DNA of 64,000 nt from positions 1 through 64,000 of the forward strand of contig OZ024847.1 in assembly GCA_964017145.1 (NCBI GenBank). Direction: 5' to 3'. Origin of the DNA: Agrocybe praecox (taxonomy: Eukaryota > Basidiomycota > Agaricomycetes > Agaricales > Agrocybaceae). Below, piece by piece: positions 31,640 to 43,724 of this stretch (position 1 is its first letter; each line of letters opens with the position of its first letter). The position numbers were made by a program, and so were the translations under genes. Below the pieces are notes generated by a model, which was not told the DNA's origin, searched no databases, and saw nothing but the letters and a program-made list of their open reading frames with translations.

Positions 31640-32270
31640 TATGGACTCTTTCCATTGTGTGGTATATACGTGTCACATCTGACTGTTTTTCTCTTTGATA
31701 ACTTGAGGTCGTTTGTGAAATGCTGAATGTTGGCAACAATTATTGTACGGTTCATGATGCAATGTGGCGGCTCATTCAATTGCATTTCGAGTGAGAACCA
31801 CACAGTGTCTTTGAGTTTCCGTATTGTAATTTTTCCCATCAATTAGTATTTGACAAAGTCCAAAAGTATTCTTCCGCTTTTATGTTTACTTTTTGAAATC
31901 ATGTATGTTGGCGAGAAATACTCCAAGCTTCGTATCTCGATGTCGTTGCTTCATTCAATTGTATTTTGAGTGAGTATCATGCATTGAGTCTGACGCTTCT
32001 TGGAGCGTTCTTGCCATCAATCAGTATTTGGCAAAGCCCAAAAGTTCAAAGTACATTCTTGCGCTCTTTATTTTTATTCCGTTCAATCATTGAACTCCCT
32101 TGTGAAATGCTGAGTGTCGGCGAAAATTAACTGGGAGCTCTTATCTCAATGTCATTGGTTTATTCTTTCGAATTTCGAATGATGCTAATGCCTGAGATTA
32201 AGTGTTTCTTCTATTTCTTTTTCGCGAAAAAATCAGTGTTCGGCAAAGCATTGTTTTTTGATTGGTCAGA
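31640..32270. repeat. Degenerate tandem repeat of about 170-220 bp, three copies
   Basis: Three diverged copies marked by TGAAATGCTGAATGTTGGC (about 31717), TGAAATCATGTATGTTGGC (about 31894) and TGAAATGCTGAGTGTCGGC (about 32113). Each is followed by a TTCATTCAATTG(T/C)ATTT-like or diverged block, and then by ATCA(A/G)T..GTATTTG(A/G)CAAAG. Not related to the hairpin arrays. Confidence 0.6.
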
Positions 32271-32399
32271 GGTGTGGACATAAATCATATGTCCAATTCT
32301 CGGCCATCCAGGAATGCCTTCCACACTCGTCTTTGTATCAGAAATGACCAGTCACATGATGACACAAAAGTGTGCAAGGCGTTCACTCCAAAATCTGTA

Positions 32400-32540
32400 G
32401 GGCTCAGCCAGAAGCGCCCAGGGTTCTCTCTCTAAACCTGTAGGGTTCTCCCTCCAAGACCTGTAGGGTCCACCAAATATGGCTCTAGGGTTTTTCTAGG
32501 GTTCTCAAAAAATTTGGACCAATAACCCTAACCCTACGAC
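32400..32540. repeat. TAGGG-rich segment with a short telomere-like motif
   Basis: CTGTAGGGT occurs twice and CTAGGG twice, then AATAACCCTAACCCTAC at about 32520-32536. The second part is only about two units of CCCTAA, in the orientation opposite to the TAGGG motifs. It could be a scar of a healed end or chance. Confidence 0.35.
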
Positions 32541-32567
32541 GTCAAACGTGGTACGTTCTGGGGTGAG

Positions 32568-33290
32568 ATGGCTCGTTTAGCCGTGCTAAGTAGTAAATTT
32601 AGCGACTACCGAGATGCTTTACATTCCTTAGCAGGCCTGTACATCGCACGCGGCTATCCGCAGGATATGATATATGGCTGGCTTAAGTCTGACATTTCAA
32701 AACGATGGGATAATCGCTTAAGCGTTAACTCTCAACATCGCGATAACGACGCGGGCGTTTTGGTACTTAAAGGCAGCTTTAATACAGCATGGAACTATTT
32801 CAACGCAAAAGGATATATCAATACTATCTTCGATTATTGGCGCGAATACCTCAACAGAGGTCAGCGTGATGGCGCGTTAACCCTGGAAACAGGTCACTAC
32901 CGCTACGAGAATCATATCGATCATTGGCCTAAACAGTACACTGACATGTATTCGGAGGTTAACACTTCCTTATATGTGCGGCCAGGCTGGCAGACCCTTG
33001 TCCCGGATGTTACTAAAACCGATATATTGAATCGTCGACTGATCGTATCGCGAAAGCGTACACAAAACCTGTTCGACTTAACAAGTTCTTGGAAACAAGA
33101 AGTATTGAATGTTTACGAGAGAGAACTGGCGGATCATCCACCGATTGCCGTCCTTCCGTTCGGCTTTGCAGAAGCTCCAAACGAACCCGGCCGGGTTCGC
33201 GAAGAACCTGCTGAAGCTGGCGATCTGGAATGGCGCCCAAGACTGGAAGATACTCTCTTCGCCAACCTAGGTGGCGGATATGGCAGATAA
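32568..33290 (+). CDS. Unrecognised 240-residue ORF
   Basis: An intronless frame from ATG (MARLAVLSSKFSDYRDALHS) to TAA. The text has protein-like composition: LYIARGYPQDMIYGWLKSD, SFNTAWNYFNAKGYINTIFD, YWREYLNRG. The RGYP..WLK pattern reminds me of the region after the fingers/palm of some reverse transcriptases and related mobile-element proteins, but I cannot place it. Its local base and codon use (many GCG, CGC, TTA) differs from the surrounding genes. It lies just after the CCCTAACCCTA motif. It may be the 3' remnant of a mobile element or a transferred gene. Confidence 0.45.
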   Translation: MARLAVLSSKFSDYRDALHSLAGLYIARGYPQDMIYGWLKSDISKRWDNRLSVNSQHRDNDAGVLVLKGSFNTAWNYFNAKGYINTIFDYWREYLNRGQRDGALTLETGHYRYENHIDHWPKQYTDMYSEVNTSLYVRPGWQTLVPDVTKTDILNRRLIVSRKRTQNLFDLTSSWKQEVLNVYERELADHPPIAVLPFGFAEAPNEPGRVREEPAEAGDLEWRPRLEDTLFANLGGGYGR

Positions 33291-33299
33291 TAAAAAACT

Positions 33300-34900
33300 G
33301 TGCTACTAGATACGACCGATTCCCTGATCCCGTAAGAACTCAGAAGGCGTTGGCGGTGGTCGAATGTGTGGTATAATAAAAACTGTAGAACGACTTCAGA
33401 TTGATTCGGATCGATCTCGAGTACGCGCGACGTGTCTAAATTGCTCGGCATTAAAACCCCTGCGATATTCACCCATTGCATAGACTATTTAACTGCTTGG
33501 TAGCCGATTTAATTGGCCAAAGACAACCAACAGTATAGACTAGTAGCGCCCGTGCCAAAGCAAACCACTCAAAGGCCATGCCTCGTCGGGGAAGGATTAC
33601 GGTTAATCGCGAGATAATGCGAGACGTTACCTGACCTGCGCAGAACCCGCGACAGATAGCAGGTATAAGCTTGGCTGGTTATTGACCGGCCTCGGTGGTC
33701 CCTTTGCCCACAGCCTCGTTCGAACGTTAGCCCTTACTTCTGTTCGGGTAGTTAGTTGCTTTTAGCCGCAACAAACACTTGATTGATGCACGCATCTCGT
33801 CGTCGAGTCTAACATATCCTAGTAACGCCCTTTGCGTTTAACAAATAAAACCCTAAGTTATTTAATTATATAACAAAAGGACTTTCGTAATTGACTGGTT
33901 ATCTTTATTGATTATAGCCTTAGCAAACCCAGTCTGAACATAACAAGTTCGCTTTAGAGAAATCTAATCTATTGGAAAAACGCTTTCCTAACTCTAACTC
34001 TAACGTAAGTTGATTCCTTAATCGGAAATACAGTAGCTAACTACTTATCGAACGGTTCGGTAGCCTAACCTCTAACCCGAACCTAACCTAAGCGTAGGTA
34101 TAATAATAGCGTCGAGTTGGCGCTATACTGCGGATTACATAAGCGCGTAACAATCGCCCATCATCACGTGATCCCTTACCTTCCGCATTGGGCCACTACG
34201 CTAAGTATTTATATCCATCGATCTACTTTGGTCGTTGTCGCTGGAACTGACAGCTTACTGATACTGCGGCGTTTCGCTGATTGATATCGTGCTTCTGGCC
34301 GATCATTGGTCAGCGATCCCGCGGGATGTAAGACTTCACAGCTACTAATTGTTATAGAACATCGTAATCAGACTTACCAATGAGATCGGTAAGCACGATG
34401 GTTAACAGATCTAACCGATCTAGCTATCGAGAAAAATAGGACCTGAAGAGCTATAAAAGCGAAAAGGTCGTGCAGTAGAATTCCCTACTACACCTTTGTC
34501 CTTTCTCACTCAGCACCTTCGTTCGGCCTACGGCCTCACTTCGGCGCTTCGTTCGAACAACCCCGTTTTCGATGACTGAGCCAGTGCTTCTGCCCGTGCT
34601 TGGTCAGCGATCCCGCGGGATGTAAGACTTCACAGCTACTAATTGTTATAGAACATCGTAATCAGACTTACCAATGAGATCGGTAAGCGCGATGGTTAAC
34701 AGATCTAACCGATCTAGCTATAGAGAAATATAGGACCTGAAGAGCTATAAAAGCGAAAAGGTCGTGCAGTAGAATTTCCTACTACACCTTCGTTCGACCA
34801 ACCCTCCATCTGTGTATCGCTCATCGGCACCTCGTCAAAGCAAAGCCAAACCAGGAGAAGAGCCATAAAAGCGTACGGTACGCTACCCAAGGGTGGATGG
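33300..34900. other. Gene-free stretch of unusual composition
   Basis: No frame of note. It holds CTAAC-rich text (CCTAACTCTAACTCTAACG near 33990; CTAACCTCTAACCC near 34067) and the duplicated segment below. Short TA-rich palindromic words (GATCTAGCTATCGAG) give it a texture unlike the flanks. It may belong to the same unit as the 240-residue ORF. Confidence 0.4.
34310..34795 (+). repeat. Near-identical direct repeat of about 190 bp
   Basis: Copy 1 at about 34310-34495 and copy 2 at about 34605-34790 share GATCCCGCGGGATGTAAGAC, ACCAATGAGATCGGTAAGC and GCGAAAAGGTCGTGCAGTAG with only a few mismatches. The 290-bp period includes a weakly conserved spacer (TGCTTCTG(G/C)CC..GGTCAGCGATCC). Confidence 0.85.
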
Positions 34901-35380
34901 AAGGAAGGAAGGGAGAAATGACCTATATCGGCGAGCGTACGAGTACTCCGTTAAGTCAAGATGAAAGGAGACGAAACGAAGGGAACATACCTGATAGTAT
35001 CAATACAATACAAGCAGGCAAGTAAAGCGGAGAAAGGGGGGGAGGGGGGGAGAACATGCTAATTGAAAAAAGCAGAAGAAAAAAAGAGGACGAGAGCCTG
35101 AGGGGAAAAACATCTTGGACGGTACCTTCCACGCAGAGGGACATATACATATATGAGGAGAAGCGACGGAGTGAAGACGAGGTGCAATGGTTTTCTTTTT
35201 GAATGTATGTGAGGAGTATGGAGTCGAGGACGAGGAGAACCGGTGTTCGTGATATTCGTATTCATGCAGGTGATAATGGCCGTGGTCTTGTTCGCGTTCG
35301 TAGTGGTGGTGATAGTGGTGTTGACGAGAGGAAGGCAGGGATAAGAGGCGGCAGGGAAGAGGAAGGACGTTGGGGTGTCA
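34900..35380. other. Intergenic, purine-rich
   Basis: G/A-rich stretch (GGAAGGAAGGGAGAAATG, GGGGGGAGGGGGGGAGAAC). Small frames only, nothing callable. Confidence 0.4.
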
Positions 35381-35600
35381 TTACGATTGATCCATCAACG
35401 CCTTGCGCATCTGCGCATCCCAGCGGGCCTTTTGAGTAGTGACGAGATTGGTAGGGGTAACCAACGCGTCAAGGAACGGAGGCGCGGGTAATTTTCCAGA
35501 GGGTCGTTTAGATGCTAGAGGATCCAAATTTATGAGCCACTGAAGTGCGCCTTTGGGAATATGCCCTAGTACAATGCGCGTTGGAAGCCCTCCACTACAC
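35381..35600 (-). CDS. Possible exon of an unrecognised protein
   Basis: An open minus frame reads IPKGALQWLINLDPLASKRP, then KLPAPPFLDALVTPTNLVTT, and ends KALMDQS at a stop at 35381. It reads like real coding sequence but has no family I know. It could be the 3' exon of a gene whose earlier exons are not separable here from the GT31-like remnant upstream. Confidence 0.25.
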
Positions 35601-35903
35601 CTGCATATTCTCCAGTTTTCAGACGTGCCAGTGCACTGCGTTTGGGCCTGAGGGAGGGCGATGCGGCAATCAACGAACGTGGTGGTACGAAAGGTTCGCG
35701 GTGTTTTCATGCACAGCGACCACACGCGCGACGGACGGCACCACATCGTGGCACCCTGTCTGGTCTCGTTCATTGGGTATATCATCCCCGCCGCGTCCGT
35801 GCAGAAGGGTGTGGGCGCGCGGCGTACTTCAATGCGGTGTTTTGGTCGCTGGTGAGAATTATAGCTTGTTCTCTTTGGTGATGTACGTCCCGTACACCCA
35901 ACC

Positions 35904-37460
35904 ACTCAAACATCCCACTTCCCACTGACCTCCTCCTCCCTCCTAAACGTCCTCAACTCCATCGCACTCATACGATGCACACACGCCGTATCCCACCCCG
36001 TCAGCGCGTCCTTCATCCCATGGCGTTGATGGCTGTGCCACCCATGCTAGTCGTCCACCCAGTGAATCAATCGGTTGTGCAAAATTCAGCGCGTGCCACT
36101 TCACTGGCTCTCTGGCATTCGAGTGTGCTGTTCACGTTCCCGTTGGGCAGGACATGTACAGAGAGATTCGGTTGGTAGAGACCTACGACCCGCATTACAT
36201 CGTCGGAGGGATAGTAGATGTGGTGTGGAACGGGTGGGTCGAGGTTCATCGGCGTCGCTGTGATATTTGAGTTGGAAGCGAGCGGTAAGAACTCGGTATT
36301 GGAGAACGAAAGTAAAGAAATACGCACCTCAACAAATACTCAAACCCAACCGGATACTTGAGCCACGGCCCCATAGTATGTGGATCTTCCAGTTTCTCGT
36401 CCGGATTCCCACCCTCCACCTCATGCGCGAACCACGAATGGTGCACGCTCTTCCTTCCGATGACGATAGGCTCCGTGAGAGGGATAGCTGTTGTCCAGGT
36501 ATGTGCTAGTCCCCCATGTTCATGGTTAACGAGGGGTATACGTGCTGCGGCCGCTGGATGAACACGGAGAAACGACAGAAGTGTCCGAGTAGAGCCTCAT
36601 TGAGTGGTCGTATCGCGACGGGGGAACTTGTACTTTCTATAGATGTTACATAGAAAATTGGGTGGTGAGAGGGGTAGAGATGAGAAAGAAAGGTACGCAC
36701 CCATTTAACAGCCCAAAATCTCTTCTCAGATATCCTCTCTGGAATATCAAGGATGTTCTCAAGCACTATAATATCCCCAAAACTCCTTCTCCTTCTCCTC
36801 CAGCCCCAGCCCTCCCTCCCTCGTTTCCTTACTCACTACACACCGCACTCATTTAATTCCCAGCCCACGAAAAACCTATACGTCAAACTCGCATACTCTC
36901 CTGGGACACCCCAAACATTGCCTCTCAGCGCATGCCAGCGCTCGAACTCGTCTACGGGGAGCATGATGGTGAGGTGAATAACAACTGGCAAAGGCGACGG
37001 TCGCGAGTGGAGGTACGACGGTTTCCTCTCTTTAAAATAGAACAAGTCCGAAAGCCTATCGTATTTCCTCAGCTCGTCTTCAGCTGATGAGGAACGCGCG
37101 CGGAAGAGGAGGTAGAGAATGGCAAGGCCGAGGGGAACGGACAGAAGAGGTGTTTTTTGGTGAGAGCATATGATCGTCGTTTGAAAGAAGCGCGTAGCGC
37201 TGAGCGTTGAGACTTGAGACTTGAAACATGGGGGTGCGATGAGCGTTGGTGGGGATGAGCAGAGCTATGGATCGAGTGATATTGATAGAGGAGAGCGATG
37301 TGAGTACGCAAAAAAGCTTGAGTTCGACGGACATTCGGTGCGTCTAATCGAAACCCAATGGTGGATGGAACCAGCGTACCTCAGCCAGCGAAATCCCACA
37401 CATTCACCTGTTTCCGCCCCACCCAAGCCCAAACCCAACGACACGTCTACCCAGTGAACT
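35904..37460 (-). pseudogene. GT31-like glycosyltransferase, probably degenerate
   Basis: Conserved blocks of the fungal GT31 (beta-1,3-galactosyltransferase-like) type appear in order on the minus strand. They are a membrane anchor (SVPLGLAILYLLFRARSSSA) followed by EDELRKYDRLSDLFYF; MLPVDEFERWHALRGNVWG and YASLTYRFFVG; LENILDIPERISEKRFWAVK; a broken DSD-like block (LYSDTSV in one frame, CRFSVFIQRPQHVYPS in the next); TWTTAIPLTEPIVIGRKS and WFAHEVEGGNPDEKLEDPHT; VPHHIYYPSDDVM; and MKDALTGWDTACVHRMSAME, ending at a stop near 35904. Small introns (GTGCGT..AG) separate some blocks. Frame changes inside the DSD block and after DDVM, and a splice that does not restore frame before SNSNITATP, suggest decay. 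Such enzymes are type II Golgi transferases. Sequencing errors would be the alternative to decay. Confidence 0.5.
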
Positions 37461-37469
37461 GAAACGATG

Positions 37470-40100
37470 GGGATCGTTGTGAGTTCGGGTGAAGAGGGGA
37501 GACGAGGCAGAATCGTCTCGGGGGTCCTAAACCTCTTGGTGATGATGTTATGGGTAGGGAACGAAAAGGATGGTTGTGGGACGTTGCGTATATATAATTC
37601 TACTTGTAATGATACTCAGGGGGCAGAATCTGAAATAAATCGAATGGGGAAGGTTTATCTAGGCGAAAAGAAAATTTATAAGACTAATTAAACAAGCGAC
37701 GGAGAACCCTTAAGGGTGCCTCGCTGGCAGAAAGGGAGTTAAGCTAAAGAAAGGGGAATGGCTTCGGTCCGAAATGTTGGCTGTGCGTCGAGATGGCGTG
37801 TTTGTGTCGGTTTCGGGCGTAGGCAAAGTGCATACCTTACAGAACATCGGTCAGAAGTACACATCGAAAGAATTTCAAGACGAAAGCAGGCCAGGATGGT
37901 TGACCGTTGTGGTTGGAAAATGAGAATGATAACACGCCAAATTTGGTCTATGCGGCGATGCCCGGAACGCCGGCACGGATCAATCTCCATTCGAAATTCA
38001 ACCTCGTCTCCCTCGATGTTCTGTTCGCTTTCCATGAAAGCTCGATCGATCGACTGTTACAACAAGACTGTACACGCCATATTCATCGACGAGCAGGTGA
38101 AATGTATGCCGCCGGCTCATTCACACTGTTGTTGTTGCTATCTATGCTTAAGGTGGGGTGGGAAATTCCATTTCACGACCTAGGGGGTTTGCTTTCTGGT
38201 TCACGACTCCCTTTCACTTATTCCCCCTCGACGTTCAAACGTTCAAGTCTCTCTTTTTACTCCATCTATGTATTTGTTGAGGTTTTTGCTCCTCTCAGAA
38301 CTCTGGATGTCTATTTTCTCACATTGGTCAAAAATTTTGCGTTCTTAATGTGAGTTATTTTTCATTCGTTCCACGTCCTCTCTTCTAGATTCTCTTTCCT
38401 CCTTTGCAACTTAGTTACTTGGCGCGTCCTTGCGTAAGGAGTATTGATTACATTCTGAATACGCAGAGGGTATCTGGTCTCTCATCAGCTTCTCCGATGT
38501 CAACTACGCACTCTCCGCCGTGATCAATCCCCAACTCACCATCCGCATGGGTGATAATTTTTCTTTTATTGCTTTTTTTATTCCCTTCATTAGAATTGAA
38601 GTCCATTTATTCTACTTGGATAGGCGCGAACATGTAGGATCTAACAGGAAGTGATCGAGATTCTCTGCGGACGGACGGGCGGTGTTCGAGCCTGGGGGAA
38701 ATTGGATTGAGTTGCGTGGGCAAAGGAGGCTGCGAAGTATCATCCCCTTCGCCGGAAAGGAGATACGTTACAAAGCATCCAATTTTATGGGTACCCTTGC
38801 CGGCGACAAACATATATTATACAACCTCCCTTGCCCCCTCGCCTCTTTGTCTGGATCCATGACCCGCCATCGATTATTTCCTTATCTTCGGCGTCTTTAC
38901 CATATATATCTTGTTCTTCGTCCATTCAGCGCTACTCAGGCTTCCACGCTCTCATTCAGAACGGCAGACGCTGGTATATCCATTGGAATGACACGCTCAT
39001 TTTCCTCTTCGCGCCTGCTGTCGGTACCACTTACTCTGGCCTGCCTCTCGCCAATACGACTATGACCCCGCATGCAAACGCGAATGAATGCGACGACCAC
39101 CATCATGAACGACTGGGGTTTCATAGGTTGCTCATCGTTGCTGTCATCCTCATCCGCGTCTCATCAATAATCCACTGGGTTCTCCCTCCCTCTCTCACCT
39201 CTCTCTTTTATCCCATTGGCATTAATATTCAACCATCCTCATTCCCACTATTCTATTTCTGTTTCTCGTTTTTCTTCTCCCTTCTGGCATCCCCATCAAA
39301 CTTATTGTGATGCTCCGCTCCCGCAGGCTCATGTATCACCGTCGACCCGCCCCAGGCCCTCCAAGTTCATGAGTATAAATACCCTACCTACTCAGATTGA
39401 TAGGATGGTCAGCGAGGACGGGTCAGATTTGTGATTTGGATGGTTAAACAATGAATCAGATGAAGACACCCCCCTCCCCATCTTGCCCTCGCCGGCACCG
39501 TTACCCACCGCATGTCCTCCCCCTCCCTCCTCCATCACCTTTTACCTTCGGCATCTATGCTCATGCTCAGGTTGAAAGCTGACGTCTGTCTTCTTCGCTC
39601 CCGTCGCTTCCTCGTCAGTCTCGTCAACGTGCAGCGTGCAGCGTACAGCACTGACACTATAACTAGCAACGCGAACGCTCCTGCGACGAACGAGCGAACG
39701 AACTACGAGCGCGAACACTGTGGACAGTTTTCTATCCTCGTCCTTGTCTTGAAACGAACGGACGAATTCCAACATTGTTCATTGTATGGTAATAAGTACG
39801 TACTTTCGATTGTATCTATTCTTCTGAGTTGTTCAACCAACTCTTACTGTGACTCTCCGCCCTATGCAACGCGTTAACCTTCTCTTCCTCTCTATCCTCA
39901 TTCTTTTTTTCTCTCTGCCTATCTCTTTCTCTTTCCCTCTTTCTTTTCCCTCCCGTTCAAACTTCAAAACCTTCGAACTTACCACTTTTTATGTACCATG
40001 TATCCCCTTCATCTAGTTATTACTTTCAAATGTCTCTTAATTCATTTGAAGTACGGCGGCCGTCGACGAGCGCGAGAATCGCTGACACAGTCAATACTAG
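37470..40100. other. Mostly unassigned, possible coding relics
   Basis: Short open stretches on the plus strand read like protein (GIWSLISFSDVNYALSAVIN near 38470; FHALIQNGRRWYIHWNDTLI near 38950) but do not join into a frame. Long pyrimidine tracts at 39890-39960. I cannot name a gene here. Confidence 0.25.
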
Positions 40101-40124
40101 TATTGTCATGTTCATTTCTTTTTC

Positions 40125-40205
40125 GGTCTGATATGAGCGTGGAGTGCTCGCATGGGGCGTAGTAACTCACAAATTCCATCTTCTGGGTTTGAGTCCCGCT
40201 CGATA
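40125..40205 (+). other. Possible tRNA-derived (SINE-like) head
   Basis: GGGTTTGAGTCCCGC (40176-40190) is one base from a Pol III B box and forms a short T-arm. GAGTGCTCGCATGGGGCG upstream resembles an A box of Leu/Ser type. The acceptor stem does not close well, so this is not a tRNA gene. Confidence 0.25.
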
Positions 40206-40329
40206 ACTATAGGCATGTCGATGAGGAAGAAAGGGAGAAATATAACACGCAGAAAGGGAGAAGACACAGCACATGCGACGCACGGCTGACTAAAATCCGC
40301 GCACATCGTAGTCCTCGGTGGCCCTTTTG

Positions 40330-42580
40330 ACTAATTGCTCCTGTTCTAAATCTTTACATTGACGTCTAAACATTACCGTTAGCTTACCCTTACTTTCCTT
40401 ATACATATCAACGCTCTCCTCGTTCAAACCCATCGACCATCCTTCGTTTATCCTTACTCAACCCAACACAAACACAGACAGACACAGACACTACCTATAC
40501 GCTTGCTTCTATCTGTCCTTATTTCTTCCTTTCCCTCCCTTCTTTGGTGTCGTCGGTTGTGTCCCTCCCTCGAATCTTCTCACTCCCTCTCGTACGTGTT
40601 AATGCGTTCATGGTTTGTTCTCCTGGATTAGGTTTCCTTTGCATCAACAAATTGTCCGCCTTTTTTGTCCCTTACCTTTAACAAGAACGATTGACACCAC
40701 CATACAACCGCACCGGCAGTTATCATTACCGTAAGCTGTCTCCTGCAAAATGATATTTTCAAGCTATCAAGTATGCCCTCTTAGTTTCTTCTTCGTCGTG
40801 CAACTCTGTACCCTTTACATCTCGCCTTCCTTCTCCTCGTTTGTAATACCATCCCCGCTTCAAAATGATATACCAAAAATATAGAAGATACTCCTTCCCC
40901 CTTTTCTTCCCAACAATAGCCCGTGTATGCCCTCATCTGTCGTGGAATCCTATAAATTTCGCATTTATATTCCCTTCTCCTTATAATTTTATCGCTGCCT
41001 ACCTTTGAATAACTCTTATTTATTTCTGTTTTTCCGCCAGCATTTCTATCATTCCCTTCCCTCGCTCGTCCACCAACACCTCATATTCAGAAACGCGATG
41101 ATATGTACGGGGACAAAAATAGATCAGATGGCTATGTATGCTATTATGTACGCCATCATCGGCAAGCACGGTAATGACTCCTGCAAGAGTAACGCGTTTC
41201 AAACGAGTTACCCCATGGGAGCCCGGCATTGAAGAAAAAACAGCGCGCTCAGATAGCATGCTCATATGTTCTCTACTGCGCTAGAGGTAGACCCAAGGTA
41301 AACCAATAGCGTCTCTGAAACCTGTCTCCCTCGATGACGAAATTTATTTGAGTCGAATGCAAAAGAAGACTTGGAGAGCCTCTACGGATCGCAGAATGAT
41401 AGGCCTACTGTGGGTATTGCTCACGATGCGGTGCAATCAAACCCGGCCAAATAACTACTGATTCAGGATTTAGATGATTTGAAGATTCGGCGATGTATAA
41501 ATTGTGGACTGTCGAAATTTGCCTGTGGGTAGGAAATTACTTTATTTGTATATGCCCTGTGACTCTTCAAGTGATCCTTCCTTATCCAGCTTCTGTGGTC
41601 ACTTGAATGTCTTTCTTCCACTTACATGCACTGTATGCATAGATACACCTAACAACGCACCCCTTCCCCTTTTTTGTCGTTTTCCCTCAGTTTCGTCATC
41701 CTTAGCTCCATATTTTATTCCTGCTTTATTTTTCACATTTTAATGTACTCATACAGTATACTATGTATAGCTTCATCGTCTAAATGGTTATACAACATAA
41801 TTTCGTGTCTGAAGCGGTTAAACCATGGTGTCGCGCTGCTCCCTTGTTCTGAAGTACAAGCACTGACTCGATCTAATAATATCGGGAAGAGAGAAAGGTG
41901 ATACTGAAGTCTGAGCGCGAATTTCTTGTGGTGCAGTTAGCGTTACAAATTTGTAGTCTGTAGAGGTGCCATGGTAATGTGAGATAGCATTGACAGCTAA
42001 AATAATGACCTACACGAATGAAAAGTCACCAACTACGAGCTAAACCGAGCGGGGAATATGTAGAAGTAATGATGATAACAGCCTGATACACAGTGTGTGG
42101 ACTTTGGATGGCAAAACGAGGCAAGGCTTACTTGCTGATTCGTATTTCATGTATACACGGAGTGGATTCAGATTGGAGAGAATCGCCTTTCTCCTGAAGA
42201 ACAAATCAGATATGTCGGGAGTGGAGAACCTAATTGTGAAGATTTGTAACCACAGTCTTTTGGATACTGGTAAGTGAGGCGAAACAAAAGGATGTAGAAG
42301 AACAGCCTTTCCCGGCTGCAGGCGATGGCTACAAGAGCTCCTGGGTCAAATGTATTATAATGTCCACGTCGCGGATATCAGCAAAGGGAAGGTCTCTCGT
42401 TTTAGCAGAGGGGCTTTCATAACGACGGTATTCCAAGCAAGCAGACGTTGTCACAGGTTCTGCACTTTCCAGCCTTAGTACAACAATAAAAGCCCTTACG
42501 TGTACGATTGGCTCAAAGGCGAGCTTATCAAAGTATTGGAAGGATGTTGTGAAGCTATCAGAGCCAATACGCCGTATTAA
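40330..42580. other. Gene-poor stretch
   Basis: Pyrimidine-rich and AT-rich text with no frame above 85 codons. ACAAACACAGACAGACACAGACAC near 40470 is a short imperfect microsatellite. Nothing else supported. Confidence 0.4.
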
Positions 42581-42589
42581 TAGCGTATA

Positions 42590-42720
42590 CTCGCCCTCGT
42601 GAGTGTCGGCCACTTTGCCGCCGTGATCAACTGGATAGCCTGCTACCATCAGTAGTACTCCAGCGATTGGTCTTCGACTGCGAGTGTTCGAATCGCTCAG
42701 GTGAGGCTCTTTTACCGTAC
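42590..42720 (+). other. Possible tRNA relic
   Basis: GAGTG, TTCGAAT, CGCTC (about 42692-42708) is a perfect T-arm. It is followed by AGGTGAG and a TTTT tract. CTCGCCC about 100 bp upstream could pair with AGGTGAG at six of seven positions. D and anticodon arms are poor (C at position 33 in the best fold), so I treat it as a relic or SINE head. Confidence 0.25.
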
Positions 42721-43724
42721 AGATACTCAAAAATTTGACACCTTCTGAGCTACGTCTGACATCCGATGGCCCGTGGAGTCCTCGTGTATGCTTTACACCA
42801 TTGCATAGAGAATTTTATCTGGCTTACATATGTCAGTAACTAATGTGTGAGCAAACAGCGGAAGGTATTTGGTATCTCGCAATCTTCTGAATGACCGCAG
42901 ACTGGATGCCGTTCAATTGAGGTTTGCTTCTTCCGACGGCCCAGAAGGATTGAAGTCGTAGACCTCGGTCGGGGATAAGGGGCTCCTGCGAGTGTCTAAT
43001 TGATTCGGTATGAGGAGCAGAGTCCCAACACACCTGCTGGCCATTTAGAAGGATCAATCAGAACATTGCAACAGCGCCGTGTGTCAGAATGTTGATTTCA
43101 ACATTCAGTCCGGCATTTACCATACTTCCCATTAGTAGTGTGTTCGCTTGTAGCCAAATAACGTTCGGACTTTATGTGCGCTCTTATTGTTAAAATATGT
43201 ACGGGTGGAAACCCGGACACAAGGCGTGCATTTCAACACCTAGATTTCATTAGATGACACACACTGCCAGTTCATTACCCCGGGCTGGATGGTGGGAGAA
43301 ATCCGCAGCTAAAGATAGATGGCAACCGCATATATTACGACATCACACCCACATTGAAGGGGAAGAGCACAGCGGTTTGTGGAATGCCGAACCAGCACGC
43401 TCCTTCCGAAGTGATGGTATTCGCCATTAGCGAACCGCTTACTCACTGGATACTAGTAGGGAATGCTAAATATAAAATACAACGGACACTAATACACACT
43501 TTCCTTCCCCAACTTACCATGTATTTTTGTACGAGCTCTATGTGTACGACTCATTGTCGAGATAGCCGTGGTGAGCCTCCATCACGATGTACTAACATTA
43601 GATTTTTATAGATAGCTAACTTCCACCTCATCCAGATAGCCCTGAACCCGAAGAAGTCTGCTCGTCGGGGCCCGGAGGATATATCAAAGAGTGCTTAACA
43701 ACACCTCAGATTACAGTGAGGAAT

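Noticed and set aside
32520..32536. A true interstitial telomere
   Set aside because: Only about two CCCTAA units, too short to distinguish from chance. Kept only as part of a low-certainty finding.
42692..42708. A functional tRNA gene
   Set aside because: The T-arm is perfect but D and anticodon arms do not fold properly and position 33 is not T.
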